Position numbers and translations under genes: made by a program
Assembly (NCBI RefSeq): GCF_030253575.1
Contig: NC_080560.1
Location: 14,360,001 to 14,424,000, forward strand
DNA from: Rhododendron vialii
Taxonomy: Eukaryota; Streptophyta; Magnoliopsida; Ericales; Ericaceae
Direction: 5' to 3'
DNA length: 64,000 bases
Part shown: positions 26,283-44,066 of the stretch, one piece after another
Layout: each line of letters begins with the position of its first letter
How positions within the stretch are numbered: position 1 is the first letter of the stretch
The notes under the pieces: model-generated
What the model saw: the letters and a program-made list of their open reading frames with translations, nothing else
Told to the model about the DNA's origin: nothing
Database searches by the model: none

Positions 26283-26436
26283 TAGGGATCGCAATTACTC
26301 CGCCCCGACCCGATTGGATCGGGTTTCCGTAAAAAAAAATGTACGGGCCGGATTTGGAGAATTTGTTTTTTTTTTTTCTTTAAATCAGAATCGGATAGGG
26401 TTGGGCCTGATGTTCATCTCACCCTATTGCCCACCA
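26283..26436. repeat. Degraded hAT-like fragment upstream of MurD
   Basis: TAGGGATCGCAATTACTCCG and CCCGACCCGATTGGATCGGG at the left and ...CACCCTATTGCCCACC at the right resemble the CCGACCCGA-rich hAT families of plants, but the right end no longer mirrors the left. It lies within about 75-230 bp of the MurD start codon, so it may contribute to its promoter. Confidence 0.4.
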
Positions 26437-26461
26437 CGAGTTTATTTTACAAATATTGTGG

Positions 26462-26653
26462 AGAAATGATTTTCACACTCTCATATTATTTATTGGCACT
26501 TTTGTTTTTTGTCTTTTCATTGAGGTGAAAATAACTAATTTTTCCTTACCTCTTGGGTCATTTTTTTCATATGAAGGACAATTTGATACTTTCACGTGAA
26601 TAAAAACCATAAAAAGTGTCATTGAATAAAAATGGAGCGTTGAAATCATTTTC
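26462..26653. mobile_element. MITE, GAAATGATTTTCACACTC family, in the MurD promoter
   Basis: AGAAATGATTTTCACACTCTC at the left pairs with GGAGCGTTGAAATCATTTTC at the right. Single ends of the same family appear at 8937 and a related element at 16652. It is about 250 bp upstream of the MurD ATG. Confidence 0.72.
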
Positions 26654-28274
26654 CCTACTATATTGTAGTTTAACCTAAATATTCTATCAGTATACTTTAA
26701 AAAATGGGTAAATTTCACTGACGACTCTTGATGTTTGCCTTAATAACAGATAACCTTCAAACGTATGATAAATTATTATAAACTCCATGTAGTTTCAATG
26801 TTTATTTCACAAACATCCAACCAACAACTCTTCCACCAAACACCTGATAGGTATTTCTGTTCAACCCAAAAAAAAAAAAAACACATGATAGATTAGCAAA
26901 AAGCATCATGACAAATTCACCATTTTTAATACTAATATTTACAAGTAATGTTCATATATTTTAATTAATAATAATTAATAATTAATGTCATATCTAAAAA
27001 GATAGAGACTTTTAAATAAGGAACACAAGTATTTGTGAAGATATTTTAACTAAAACTATTTAAAATTTCATGTCAAAAGGACAATACCTGAATACATAAC
27101 TGTCAGCAACATAATTAAAAAACCAATTGATAATCTATTTGGAGGATTATCCTCTCAAACACTAATCTGTTGCAAGTTTTGTTCTACACGTATCGCTTAA
27201 ACACCCTACATATTCATTATATATTTTGACCACTAGCCAATAATCTATAATTTACAATGCAAAATGCAAAATGCAAAAAAATAAATAAAAAATTAGACTC
27301 CTAAACGGGCCCTCTAAATGTTTGCATTTTGCATGTTTGGGAGATGATAGTAAAATGTATCCTGTCAAAATGTATTTTGAAAAATGAACAAAGGAATGCA
27401 GAATCCAAAAATCACCCGCGGAGAAGCTTTTTGGATTGTGGTTATACCTTCCCTAAAAAACCCATCTGCATAATCTATTATACAGATACCAATACCATCG
27501 GAACACGTTAACAAAACTCTTACTTCTATTATCTCGAATACACAATTCAGAATCTTAAAAAGCAATAATATCCCACAACCCCTTTGTTTTGTCCTTTTTC
27601 TTATGTATAATAATAATAATAATAATAATAATAACAGATTAGGATATGAAAATTCGGTAAGAGTTGTTGCATTATCTTTTCAAGGCCCCAGGAAAAGATC
27701 AGCTAGTACGGATATCGGCAAAAGCTTAATCAATCTATTCAGTTTTTGTCCCAACAACTTCAGGAACGAAAATCAATCAAATTTTTACTAATGTCCAAAT
27801 AAAGCCAATTCCGATCACAAGTGTGGATTTCCGGAATAGGTCCCACGCAATGTGGTGTACACTACTGACTGCCCATAGGTTTTTTGGAACTTTAGCAAAA
27901 TGATCGACCCCGAATCTCCCCTCATTTTTTTTATACAAAAATGTTATCCATACAACAATTCAAACAAAATCTCTCATATACATGTGAGCTCCACACACAC
28001 TATTATGTTTAGACCCCACATGTACGTGAGAGATTGTGTTTAGATTGTTGTGTATGTAGCATTGTTGTTTTTTTATAACCGTTGGCTAACAAACTCCACC
28101 AAAAAAACCAATCAAACAAATTGAACAAAATCTTACACTGAAGTCCCCCTAATTACAGCTAATGACCCATAGACCCCGGAGTACAAACTAGAAAATCACT
28201 CGAGCCCCTAAATGTATCAGCTTTCATTGTGCTAGTTTTTTCATACTACTTACCACCACCTCCAAACATCCCCA
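26654..28274. other. Intergenic spacer between MurD and SRP54
   Basis: AT-rich. At 26705 a single GGGTAAATTTCACTGAC end matches the terminus of the element at 11194, without a partner. An (AAT)n run is at 27607-27634. A MITE lies at about 27937-28072. No gene seen; it holds the 3' UTR of SRP54. Confidence 0.6.
27937..28072. mobile_element. MITE-like inverted repeat
   Basis: ACAATTCAAACAAAATCTCTC at the left is mirrored on the right by GAGAGATTGTGTTTAGATTGT, around a short loop with CATGTGAGCTCC. Outer boundaries approximate. Confidence 0.6.
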
Positions 28275-33660
<5,386 letters not shown>

Positions 33661-34715
33661 TGTCGAAGCGGTACTGGTTCTGGTTGGCGACTACTTCAAG
33701 GGTTGATGATCGAGGACGGACGGGTGTCGATGGCTAGAAAGAAAGAACGGAGATTTTGCAGCGGCGAAACGATCGAAGAGGAGTATTAATATGTTGGTAG
33801 AGTGGTACTGCGTGACGTTTTTTTATAGTAACGTCGGCTATTTGTAGGAGTAATTATTGAATAGTCCGGTACTCCGAACCACTTTACAACCGCATGTTCC
33901 TAATTCAATTGGACTATCGTATAATTTCACTTTTGGTAGAGTTCTTTGGAGTAGAGTGACGACGCGGCAAGATAAAAGAACGACAAATTATGAGCCGTAA
34001 AGATACAACACATTAGATTAATTTATTCTCATCACATCTCTCCAAAGGAAATTAAAACTCTTTTTATTAATGCGTTCCACCAATTATAATAAATACTTAT
34101 TTTTTAAAATAAGTATTTATTTTTAAAATTATAATTAATATATTATGAGAGAATCATCTGTCTCGTAAAATATAAAATAAATACTTAAAAAATAAAAACC
34201 TAAGCGAAATGGAGAGAGTTTTGAAATTTGCATTCTCTCTCTCCTTGTCTCACGTTCTTTCTCTCCCTCGCCAATGTTCCCCCTCTCTCGCACTCACCCA
34301 ATTGATCATGAGATCAGTACTTTGAATCCTTAGCTTACTGAAATATACCAAATTGATTTTTCTAAAATGTTTGTGTCATGCATTATACTATTTCTTTTGA
34401 TTTTTTTCGTTCAATCTCTCCTTTTTGCTTTGTGTTTTTTTAGTTAGAACAACCAAATCACCAACAAAATGATGTGACAACCAAAATTATCACTTCATCC
34501 ACCGCCGTCCCAAAAAGGTGTGGGGTGGCCCAATCAAACTGAACTCAACCAATACAAAAATAGGATGGATTAGGATCAATTCGAACGAAGAGAGAATAAA
34601 TGGAAATTTCGATACTTCCTAAATTAAAAAGAGTTCTAATTTGAAGAGATCTAAAAATTCATTTGAGAGTTGTAATCAATGTCTCCAACCTCATTGGGTC
34701 TAGCCCTAAGGATTA

Positions 34716-34960
34716 GGCTCCGTTCCACAACTCGATTTAAGTCCTTATTTTTTAAGAAGGTAATTTCAAGCTAAAAAATAATGTATTTACGCAAATAATT
34801 TTCCTACCAATATGGATCTTATTTGATAGATCTCATTAAGATCTTTTATACGGTGCAAAAAAAATTTAAAAATTAATTTTTATTTACATTTACATTATTT
34901 TTGAGTTTGAAAATGTTAAATAAACTGCTTATTTTTTAAGAAGGTTTCTGGAACGGGGCC
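34716..34960. mobile_element. PIF/Harbinger-type MITE, 245 bp
   Basis: Ends GGCTCCGTTCCA and TGGAACGGGGCC with a TTA duplication (34713-34715, 34961-34963). Subterminal CTTATTTTTTAAGAAGG occurs at both sides. Confidence 0.8.
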
Positions 34961-35100
34961 TTAGTCCTGTCTGGTGGGTTTGCTGTCCATATAATTGACT
35001 AGAGTTCGATTCTTAAGATCAGATCTCAATAAAATAATTTTTTTTATGAATTTTCTAGTTCTAGAGTGAATGGTCTTGATCAAACTGAAGAAGGAAAGTC

Positions 35101-35250
35101 TAGGTGAGCATAAGCAGTTCCAAACACCCCTGATCGTTGAAAAAGGAAAAACTAAACTTGGAAAAACTAAACTTTATTGGGTCTAGATGAGCATAAGCAG
35201 TTCCAAACACCCTTGATCGTTGAAAAAGGAAAAACTAAACTTTATTGGGT
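35101..35250. repeat. 83-bp tandem duplication
   Basis: TAGGTGAGCATAAGCAGTTC at 35101 recurs as TAGATGAGCATAAGCAGTTC at 35184; each runs on to GGAAAAACTAAAC and TTTATTGGGTCT. Confidence 0.85.
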
Positions 35251-35283
35251 CTCTCTATTATGTGTTATGGTATATTGTCGTAA

Positions 35284-36058
35284 GAGCATCCACAGTGGAA
35301 TAAGCAAAATAAGAAATTATTAAAGTTAGCAATGTTGGATCAAAAAAGTGCTCACATTGAAATAACCAAACCTAGCAATCTCTTAACAATTCATCAAATT
35401 TTGGCTCTCCAAATTTTATTTCTCAATCAAGTACACCAACATTACACAAAAATAATATTCTCTCTCTCTCTCTCTCTCTCTCTCAACAATACTTTCAAAA
35501 AATAATTTTAGAAAATTGTAACTTTTAGATTTTTTTTTTCTATTTTTTTTCAGAAACTTTTTTTTTAACAAAAAATAATTATTTCAAAAATTTTAAAAAC
35601 TGTAAGTAAATAAAGTGTGTTTTTCAAAAAACTGTTTTTGAAATTTCAAAACTCTTTTATGAAAAACTGTTTTTTACACAAAATCTGTTTTTAAAAAACT
35701 ATATTTATAGTTTTTAAAATTTCAAAATTATTTGTGTAAATACAATTCTTTCAAATTTTCTCAAAATTGTATTTATAGTTTTTAAGTGAACAAAGTATGT
35801 GTTTTTTGTTTCGAAAAACTATTTTTTTTCAACTGTTTCTAACATAAACTGTTTTTTTCCTCCAAAAACCGTTTTTTCCAAAAATATGCGTGAAATGAAG
35901 GGAAAAAGTTTGAAGGGCCCATTGGTTTTGATTATGGGCAAAAAATAACCAATGTGGAATTTAATATTATTAACTTTAGTAACCTCTAAATGAATAATCA
36001 AAATCTGATGTATCACATGTTTGATTATTCATATTTGCTTATTCCACTGCTGATACTC
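35284..36058. mobile_element. PIF/Harbinger-type MITE, 775 bp
   Basis: Ends GAGCATCCACAGTGGAATAA and TTATTCCACTGCTGATACTC, with TAA duplications at 35281-35283 and 36059-36061. The inside is AT-rich with a (TC)n run (about 35460-35484) and TTTTTGAAAAAC-type inverted words. No coding sequence. Confidence 0.85.
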
Positions 36059-36692
36059 TAAGTATCGTAAAAAATGTTGATATTGCAAGAAAAGTGTAAG
36101 ACATGAAAAGTTAATACCGTACTTCCTCTATCCCAATCTGTTATTACTCCTTTCCTGGAAGTTGATATTATTTTTAATATATTATATAATGTAATTTATG
36201 TTATTTTATGTAATTCTCAAAATTTTATTTAATAGAACTAATTAAAATCTTTCAAACAATATTAATATTGCATATAAAGTTTTATCAATTAAAAAATATA
36301 GTCAATTTCTCATCTAGCTAGGAAAGAAGAATGGACAAATAAAGAGGAACAGAAAGGAATAATAGTATATTTGAGGGAGAAATTTTTCTTTTAACTTTAT
36401 AGGAAATATCCATGATCTCAATTTTAAAAAAAAAGCACATGCTTTGTTTGGAACTTAACAAAAGTGAGGGAAAAGAAACAAAAGTTTAAAAAAATTATTT
36501 ACCATTGTTTTTATGAAAAAAAGGGAAGAGAAAACAACAAATTTTAGAACTGGGAGGGGAATTTTCCTCCCATTTCTTTCTTATTTTCAAATCAATTTTC
36601 TTTTCCCACACTTTTCCTTCCAAAGAGAGCCAAAGAAAGAAAAAAGAAAACTAATTAAACAAACTGTGCTAGTTTAGGGGAAAATTGCTATT

Positions 36693-36717
36693 CCCCCCCA
36701 CCCCCCCCCCCCCCCCC
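36693..36717. repeat. Poly(C) tract
   Basis: Seven C, one A, then seventeen C. It opens a pyrimidine-rich block that runs to about 37330. Confidence 0.95.
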
Positions 36718-36719
36718 AA

Positions 36720-37330
36720 ATTGACCTCCTTACCCCCAGCCTTCCCTTTTCCTTTTTGTTTTCTTTTTACCCGGCCCCCCTCCCTCCACAGCCTTCCATT
36801 TTTGTTTTCTTTTTCCCTTTTCCTTTTTGTTTTCTTTTACCTTTTTCCCTTTTCCTTTTTGTTTTCTTTTACCCCAGCCTTCCATTTTTGTTTTCTCTTT
36901 TTCTTATCCGGCCGTTTTCCTCTTTTTTTTACCCGCCCCCCCCCCCGCCCCCGAGCCTTCCCTTTTTGTTTCTTTTTGTTTTTACCCGGCACCCCAGCCT
37001 TCTCTTTTTGTTTTTTTTGTTTTTAATCAAACCCCAGCCTTTTCTTAAAACCCGGATTATCCCCCGGCCCCCCTCCCCTCTTAAAACACCTTCACCTTTG
37101 TTTTTATTTTTTTTAATCAAACCCCAGCCTTTCCTTAAAACCCGGATTATCCCCCGGCCCCCCACCCAAAAAACATCCGGCCCCCCCTCCCCTCTTAAAA
37201 CACCTGCACCTTTGTTTTTGTTTTTTTTAATCAAACCCCAGCCTTTCCTTAAAACCCGGATTATCCCCCGGCCCCCTCACCCAAAAAACATCCGGCCCCC
37301 CCTCCCCTCTTAAAACACCTTCACCTTTTA
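36720..37330. repeat. Pyrimidine-rich low-complexity block with VNTR
   Basis: First part repeats TTTTTGTTTTCTTTT and CCCAGCCTTCC words. From 37023 three long units (about 37023, 37115 and 37224) share TTTTAATCAAACCCCAGCC, AAAACCCGGATTATCCCCC and CTCTTAAAACACCTTCACC. Pro/Phe-rich open frames here are products of the repeat. Confidence 0.85.
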
Positions 37331-37684
37331 AATTTTATTTTTATTTAATTAATTTTATCTTATTTATTTAATTTCTATAAATATACCGGGTCAAAAATCG
37401 TATTTTTTTGATCATTTTTTTTAAATGGTCATAATGAATTTTTTGCTCTAAAACTTTTCAACAAACACCCTAAAACTCATTATTTAGTTTCAAGACTCTT
37501 TTAGGGTGTTCATTGAAAGGCCTTGGAGGCAAAAATTTATTACGACCATTTAGGATGAAATGATCAGAAAAATAACATCTTTGCACCAGTTCAAACAGAT
37601 TGAAAATTGAAAATTTTATTTTTGTAACTATATTTTTATTAGACTTGAACCTAGAATTAGACTTCAACCATAGAGCAAATATAG

Positions 37685-37685
<1 letters not shown>

Positions 37686-37714
<29 letters not shown>
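37686..37714. repeat. Poly(G) tract, 29 bp
   Basis: Twenty-nine G in a row, about 40 bp upstream of a TATA-like box. Confidence 0.95.
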
Positions 37715-37715
<1 letters not shown>

Positions 37716-37753
37716 GGCGCCATATGGGGTGAGGAGAGAGGTCCTCATTTTCC

Positions 37754-37761
37754 TATAAATA
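37754..37761 (+). promoter_or_regulatory. Candidate TATA box for the MULE transposase remnant
   Basis: TATAAATA, followed about 30 bp on by a pyrimidine-rich, ATG-free leader (TTTCCAACTTTCCTCTC). It is 740 bp upstream of the transposase ATG, so a leader intron would be expected. Judged only from the motif. Confidence 0.35.
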
Positions 37762-38503
37762 GAATCCTTTATGAAACCATTCAATTCACACCTTGAATCT
37801 TTCCAACTTTCCTCTCTAGAAACTTTGTGTTAGCTCTTTGTTCTTGGTATTATTGAGTTTCTTCTTGAATTCTTCAAGAAACTCAACCCAAGGCCGCCAC
37901 CAAATCACCACCCGATCAGCCTCTCGATCCAAAAAATTTAGTAGTTTAGTCAATATTTATTTTCGAGAGAAAAAAAAAGTATTTTCTTTTCTCTTTCGAA
38001 GCTACCATAAGCTTACCGTAAGAAGTCACTTCGTTCGATAGCCACATTCATCTTCCGTAAGCTACCGTAACCTTTTGTTATATTTTATTTTTGTGTTTAA
38101 AAATGCATATTAAGTTAAAATACTAAAGATAGCTAGAAAACTTATTCTACTAAAATTACTGGTCTAAAGCATAAGTGGTTTCCACTCCAAAGGTGTCCGT
38201 CCATGTGACACTATGCTTTATGATTGTTTTTACAATTGTGGAGTAACCCGAGGCTAACACCCTCGAAAGTTTGTCAACAAGTCTGGCTTCGTACCGACTA
38301 AGGAAGGAATGGTGATTCTAATTGGACTCGTCCGACCATCCGACCTGGGACTTTCCTGGTTATTTCTATGTCAAACATAATCCACACAATTTAGAATAAT
38401 GATTTTCGGTGAAAATTTAGCATGGTTACTTAGGTTTTCCTCACAGACTGTGTATCTGTCAAATTTTTTAGGAACGCCGCAGCGGAAAATTCGGGAAGGA
38501 GCA

Positions 38504-40343
38504 ATGGATGACTACAACTTTTCAATTTCAGATAGTTGGTCATTTGAGAATGATGTTCGTAGTGAGGAGAGTGTCTCCCACAATAGTCGCGATTATACAC
38601 TAGAATTTACCACCGACCAGGTTAGTTTTCACTGTTATTGTTTTGCATATTCGTTATTTATGTTAAGACTGGTTAATGTTGTATTTATACATATTCGTTT
38701 TTTTTATATAGATTTTTGAAAGTAGAGAAGATATGTTAGCTTGGGCGCGGAGCGTTAGTCTAAAATATGGTATTGTGGTGGTTATTTTAAATTCTACTAA
38801 GTTAAAAGGCGGCAAATTGCCGAAGTGCATTCTTGGTTGTGAAAGAGGAGGAAAGTACGAACCGCTACGGTATTTGGTTGAAGGGCAATCCTTGCAAAGA
38901 AACACTGGGACTAGAAAATGCGATTGCCCATTTCAACTGCGAGGTATACCACAACATCCATACGGTATCAGGTGGAGTTTAGAGGTTATTAGTGGTGTCC
39001 ATAACCATGAAACAGCAAAACATATTGAGGGCCACGAGTACCCGTCAAGGCTAAAACCAGTAGAGAAACAATTTGTGGCCGACATGGCCAATAGCACTGC
39101 GCCTCGTGAGATTCTTAATATTTTGAAGCAAAAAGACCCGTCAAACACTACGGGAATCAAGAGCGTTTATAACGCTATTTTTACAAATAAAGCAGCCAAA
39201 CTGGACGGTCTAACTCCTATTCAGTATGTCATACGTCAATTACTTAAGAAACATTACCTCCATCAATTTCTTACAAATCCGGATACTAACGAAATCACAG
39301 ATATTATTTGGGTTCATCCTATGAGTCTAGAGCTATCTGTCAACTTTCCGTCTGTACTAATCATTGATGCCACGTACAAGACCAATGAGTATCGGAAACC
39401 ACTATTGGAGGTTGTGGGTATCACATCCACATGGCGAACTTACTCGCTTATGTTCGGTTATCTTAGTAATGAGAAAGAAGAGACATTGACGTGGGCATTG
39501 AATAACTTAAAAAACTGGATGCTTCAAAAGGGGGCGTCGATGCCATTGGTGTTTGTTTCAGATCGGGATTTAGCGCTAATGAACGCCATTGAAGCATGTT
39601 TCCCTACAGCACGTCACATCTTGTGTATTTGGCACATAAATCAGTGCGTCATGAAGAACTGCAGCCGTGTGCTTGGTCCGGAATGGAAGCGCTTCATCAA
39701 GTCATGGCACTCGCTTATCAATTCATCTACACCTTCGTCTTTCGAACAGAAGTGGCAAGCCATGTGCAACGATTTTCGCCAGTTCCTGTATGTCATAACT
39801 TACCTGTGGCAAACATGGTTAAAGTCGTACAAAGAGCGGTTTGTTTCAGCATGGACAGATACATGCATGCACCTCGGAAGCAATTCAAGTCAAAGGTAAA
39901 ATCACTTTTTGACTTTACTATTAAAATTTTGTGCATTTCTCTACTACACTAGGAAATATTTTTTGATACTTTCCTATTTAAACACAGTGCATTATTCTAT
40001 TACAGGGCAGAGTCTGCACATGCGAGGCTAAAGGTACAACCTAGTACTGCATACATTTGATGAGGATGTTTACGATTGTTTTACTCATTTGCCATTGAGG
40101 TCCCCTCCAGTTCCAATCGAATACCGCCGGGAAATTGCTATTGCCCGTGTTAACAACAATCACTTCGTGCAAATTTTCTTAGAACCTCATTACCCTGTAC
40201 TACCCATTCCAACATGGTGGGAGGAAAATTCATCGGATGAAGCTAAAGGATGGGCTGCCAGTTATGAAACACGTTTGCTATTGTGGTACGAAGTAATGGG
40301 TATAAGCACGCCGGGAGCAGCATTTGGAGGAGATAATGATTAA
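38504..40343 (+). pseudogene. Mutator-like transposase remnant with an OTU-domain tail
   Basis: Transposase of a Mutator-like element, related to FAR1/FHY3-type proteins. Exon 1 38504..38620 and exon 2 38712..39895 join in frame through a GT-AG intron. They give a FAR1/WRKY-GCM1-like zinc finger (CDC...HNH, about residues 109-138) and a DDE-type domain with IIDATYK (Asp about 258), FVSDRDL (Asp about 323) and the CIWHINQC motif. A third exon (40006 on) continues RAESAHARLK, then reads TGA at 40058-40060. In a shifted frame 40053..40343 encodes FDEDVYDCFTHLP and NNNHFVQIFLEP, like the C-terminal part of an OTU-type cysteine protease domain including its His. The third catalytic acidic residue, SWIM finger and start of the OTU domain are gone, so an internal deletion has joined the pieces. 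Not functional as read. Confidence 0.8.
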
Positions 40344-41131
40344 AATTTGTGTTTTTATGTATTTTCATGTTTTGACAATATGTACTCAATTATAATAAAA
40401 TGAAATTTTATTTCAATTTATTGTTCATTACAAGTTATTTTTATTATTCATTGTTAAGACTAATTAACTAATTAAAATAATATAAATTTATTAAGTATAA
40501 AGTCAATTTTAATTGAAAATAGAATTTGAGTTAACCAAAAAAAAAATAAAGAAAGGAGGTAAATGGGAAAAGAAACAAATAAAGAAAATAGAAAAGATTA
40601 TTAAATTAATAAAAAAAAGATTCAAAGTGGAAGGAATCAAAAGGAAATAAAAAGAAAAAAAACGAAAAAAAAATTCTAACAAAAAAAACAAAAGCAAATA
40701 AAGAAGAAAAAAAAAAAAAAAGAGGGAGGAGCGGGAGAAGGAGGGGAGGGGTAATATGGGAAATGGGGTGTGGGGCCGGCGGGGGGGGGGGGGGGGGGGG
40801 GGGGGTGTGGTCCGGGGTGGGGGGGGGGGGGGGGTGTGGTGGGAAAAGCAGCCCTCGTTTAGGGGGAAGAAGTGAAATCAGCCCAAAACCGAGGGTTCTT
40901 CTTTTCCATTGAAAAACCCGCAAAAAGGGTTCATACTACAAAAGAAAGCTCAACTTCATATCTCTATCTAAAAGAGAAGTACTGATCTTCAGCTCCTTCC
41001 AAGTTCCAACTTGGTTAATGCAAAAACCCTACAAAAGAAAGCACAAACACTTAAAGTTGGTAGATTGATCTCGAATTACTAGTGATAAAGACTGATCGTC
41101 AGCTTCTTCCAACTCGGTTAACGCTAAAACA
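40344..41131. other. Spacer between the MULE remnant and the cornichon gene
   Basis: Purine-rich on the plus strand (40540-40870) and then about 250 bp upstream of the cornichon ATG, which must hold its promoter and leader. GACTGATCxTCAGCTyCTTCCAA occurs twice there (about 40980 and 41090). Confidence 0.6.
40781..40834. repeat. Two poly(G) tracts (25 and 16 bp)
   Basis: G25 at 40781-40805 and G16 at 40819-40834, separated by TGTGGTCCGGGGT. Upstream 40690-40760 is A- then GA/GGGA-rich. Confidence 0.95.
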
Positions 41132-44035
41132 ATGGCGTGGGAAGCAATTCTATGGGCAATCTTCTTCCTCATGAACATTGGCCTAATAGCCTTCAATCTG
41201 TATCAGGTACTCTCTCTCTCAAACCCTCAAATAATTCCAATCTCTGGTTCACTTTCTTGAACAATGTTTATCGATGTTTGCACATTTATGAGAACCCTAA
41301 ACCTTTACTTGGTTGGTTTTGAAATTCAGATCGTGTGCTTATCGGATTTGGAGGCAGACTATATGAACCCCTTTGAATCGTCGTCTCGGATTAATGCTGT
41401 GGTCGTTCCTGAATTTATATTGCACGGGGTGTTATGCGTTCTGTCCCTTTTGACGGGGCATTGGATCATGTTCCTCTTTACGCTTCCCATTACTTGCTAT
41501 AATGGCTCCTTGTGAGTTTCTTCTCTCCCAATATGTTAGTTTTGAACTTAAGAAGGATAAATTACGAACTCAAATTTTAGACAATTCCTTTTAGTTATTT
41601 TATTGGGTTCTTTTGCAAGAAATTTAAGTCCAGTTTACGTTTAAAATATTTGTCCAAGAAAGTTTATTACCTCCTCCATCCCAAAATGGTTTCTGGTCGG
41701 CAAAATGAAAACTTAAAAATAATGCAACATTTTCAAGAAAATTTAATTCTCTTTCGACAATTTACTTGATTGTTCTTTTAATCTATGACATGAGTTTGAA
41801 TTTTTCTTGGAAAGAGTGTAATGTTTTTTAGTTCTCGTTTTGCGGACCGGACAAATATTTTGGGACGGAGGGAGTGTATTGTATTTCCAACCTCTCTTGC
41901 TATACAAACATGTGAAATATTTAGGTTTTTTCCCTTCTTTTCATCACTAACTATCATTCTTCTGCTTATCAAATGAAGCCTTACGGTTTGCATTTGTGTA
42001 GTTGTTTTGGTGTTGCTCTTGCTTGTTTCAACGGCAATGGTCTACAGAGCTTGTGATGGGTTTTTTTTTTTTTTTTGGTGGTAAATGCAAGTTTGGTGAG
42101 ATTCATTCAATTAGAATTAGGCCTTCAACATTTAAGCTTGTGGGTTTCGTCTTTCCCAATATCTTATGATTGAATAGTAATAAAAAGGATAAAATTAGAA
42201 CTCAAATTTTAGACAATCCAAATATACTCTAGAAAGAGAAGGTGTTTGTTGAATTTACACTCTCCTGGGCATATGTTGTGATAAATATCTTTTAACTTGG
42301 CCTTCTTTTTTTGTCTTGTCTTGTCTTGTCTTGTCTTGTCTTGTCTCTGTGTGTGTGTGTAGGCGACGGGGCGTAAATTATTGAGTTTGAAGCATTACCT
42401 TTTGTCTAGTTTTAAGTGATTATAATTTCTCCGTTTCAGGTTTTTGAAGCGACAGCATCTTATTGACGTCACTGAGGTCTTTAGGTTTCTCAGTGCCGAG
42501 AAAAAGTACCGAATTATCAAGCTTGGATTCTACTTAGTTCTCTTTGTTTTAGTCATTATCAGGTTTTCTTCGATTCTCTATTGTAGGACTTTCCTTTCTT
42601 AGATATTGGAGTATATGCAGTGCTTATTTTCCATTTTTGCTAATAGAAAGATTTACTTGCTGCTCGGGCATAGAGTCCTTTCTGCAGGGACATTTTCTGC
42701 AATCTTGTCCGTCTTCCATTTCAACAATGAAGAATTAGATGTTCGCTCATCCTTTCTTGAGTTTTAGAGACTTACTTCATAGCTTGTTTTGTCGTCCCAG
42801 TTCCGAAACATGGTACACTCCCATTCGTGTTTATTTCCTTAAACCTTTCTGTAGGAGGAAAAGTCCAAATAGAAGAGACTATAATCTATGGATAGTGTTA
42901 CTCTGGGCAGACAAAATGTGTAAATACTGGCATCAAAATTTTACTCAAAATTGCTTTTGCGTGGTTATTAGTTATTCTCAAAAAGGACCATATTTTGTTG
43001 GCAAAAGGAAATTGCTGCAGAAGTATCTTAAATACTAGTTGGGTTGTAAGTACTTATCATTTCCTAGCGTACCTCACATAGCACCGTGTTCTCATTCATG
43101 TTCTACATAGAGGCATGATTTTTGTTCTAGATAAAGCTCAGCATTAGTTTATAATGAAACAGATAGGCCCAACTCTGAAGTCAAGGCTATCAAGTAACAC
43201 CTTGAGCTCATTGAGTATTTTGTTGCTCATCGTCAATTGATAATTACCTAGTTTCAACTGAATATTGAGCTTAGCACCTTCAGTTGAGCTCTACTAAGCT
43301 GATCCCATCAATTGCATCTTTTGTATAGCCATAGGATTGGTGTGCACATTGGATTAGTGAGGTATCTTCAGGCAGAGCTCTATAATTAGAAGTTTCTGGA
43401 AATATGGCCAAGTTTGTTTATTTTGTAAATCAACATAAGTGAGCATTTAATTAAGGGAAAATGACAGCCAAGGACGTGTTTAGATAATTAATACCCACCA
43501 AGGACAAGCTAAGAACATTTGTTAATGCTGAAAATGTCCTTGGCGGGTATTAATTATCCAAACACGTCTTGGGCTGTCATTTTCCCTTTAATTAAGCCAA
43601 TTTAGAGTAGCGTCCTTACTGCCTAAAATTGTAGACTTCATTGGACTAAGGATGGAGGTAAACTGGAAAGAAACTGATCTTTATGCAATTTATGCAAACA
43701 ATCAATCGGTCTCTAAATGATTTTAACATTGGCAGATGTGGACGGTTTAAGATAGAACTCCTAAGAATACCTTTGAACTTGACATAGTACAAAAACTCCT
43801 CCAAAGCAATGGAGAGACAATGCTGATTCACATTATAAACTCCTGTAAGGTTATTGTTACCACAGTACCATTCTTGAACGTGTATCTGATAAGTTTGATA
43901 ATGGGTAAGAACACCAAATCACAAGTGTTGTAGGTCTCGGTACTATTCCACAAACAACGTTGAATCTCGGCATCCTCATCTCCAATAATGTATGCGTAGA
44001 GTTCCTTTTCTTTTTCTTTTTCTTTTTTTTTTCTT

Positions 44036-44066
<31 letters not shown>

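Larger units (their letters stand above)
33661..38503. other. Repeat-rich spacer between SRP54 and the MULE remnant
   Basis: No host gene seen. Contains two PIF/Harbinger-type MITEs (34716, 35284), an 83-bp duplication (35101), poly(C)/poly(G) tracts and a VNTR (36690-37330). 36119-36350 has a weak Stowaway-like left end (CTTCCTCTATCCC). The SRP54 promoter must lie at its left end, where 33785-33792 (minus: TATTAATA) is a possible TATA-like site. Confidence 0.6.

Noticed and set aside
36685..37313. Long Pro/Phe-rich open frames
   Set aside because: They follow C/T-rich repeats and exist in several frames; no domain or splice logic.
40606..40923. Proline-run open frame on the minus strand
   Set aside because: Created by the poly(G) tracts.
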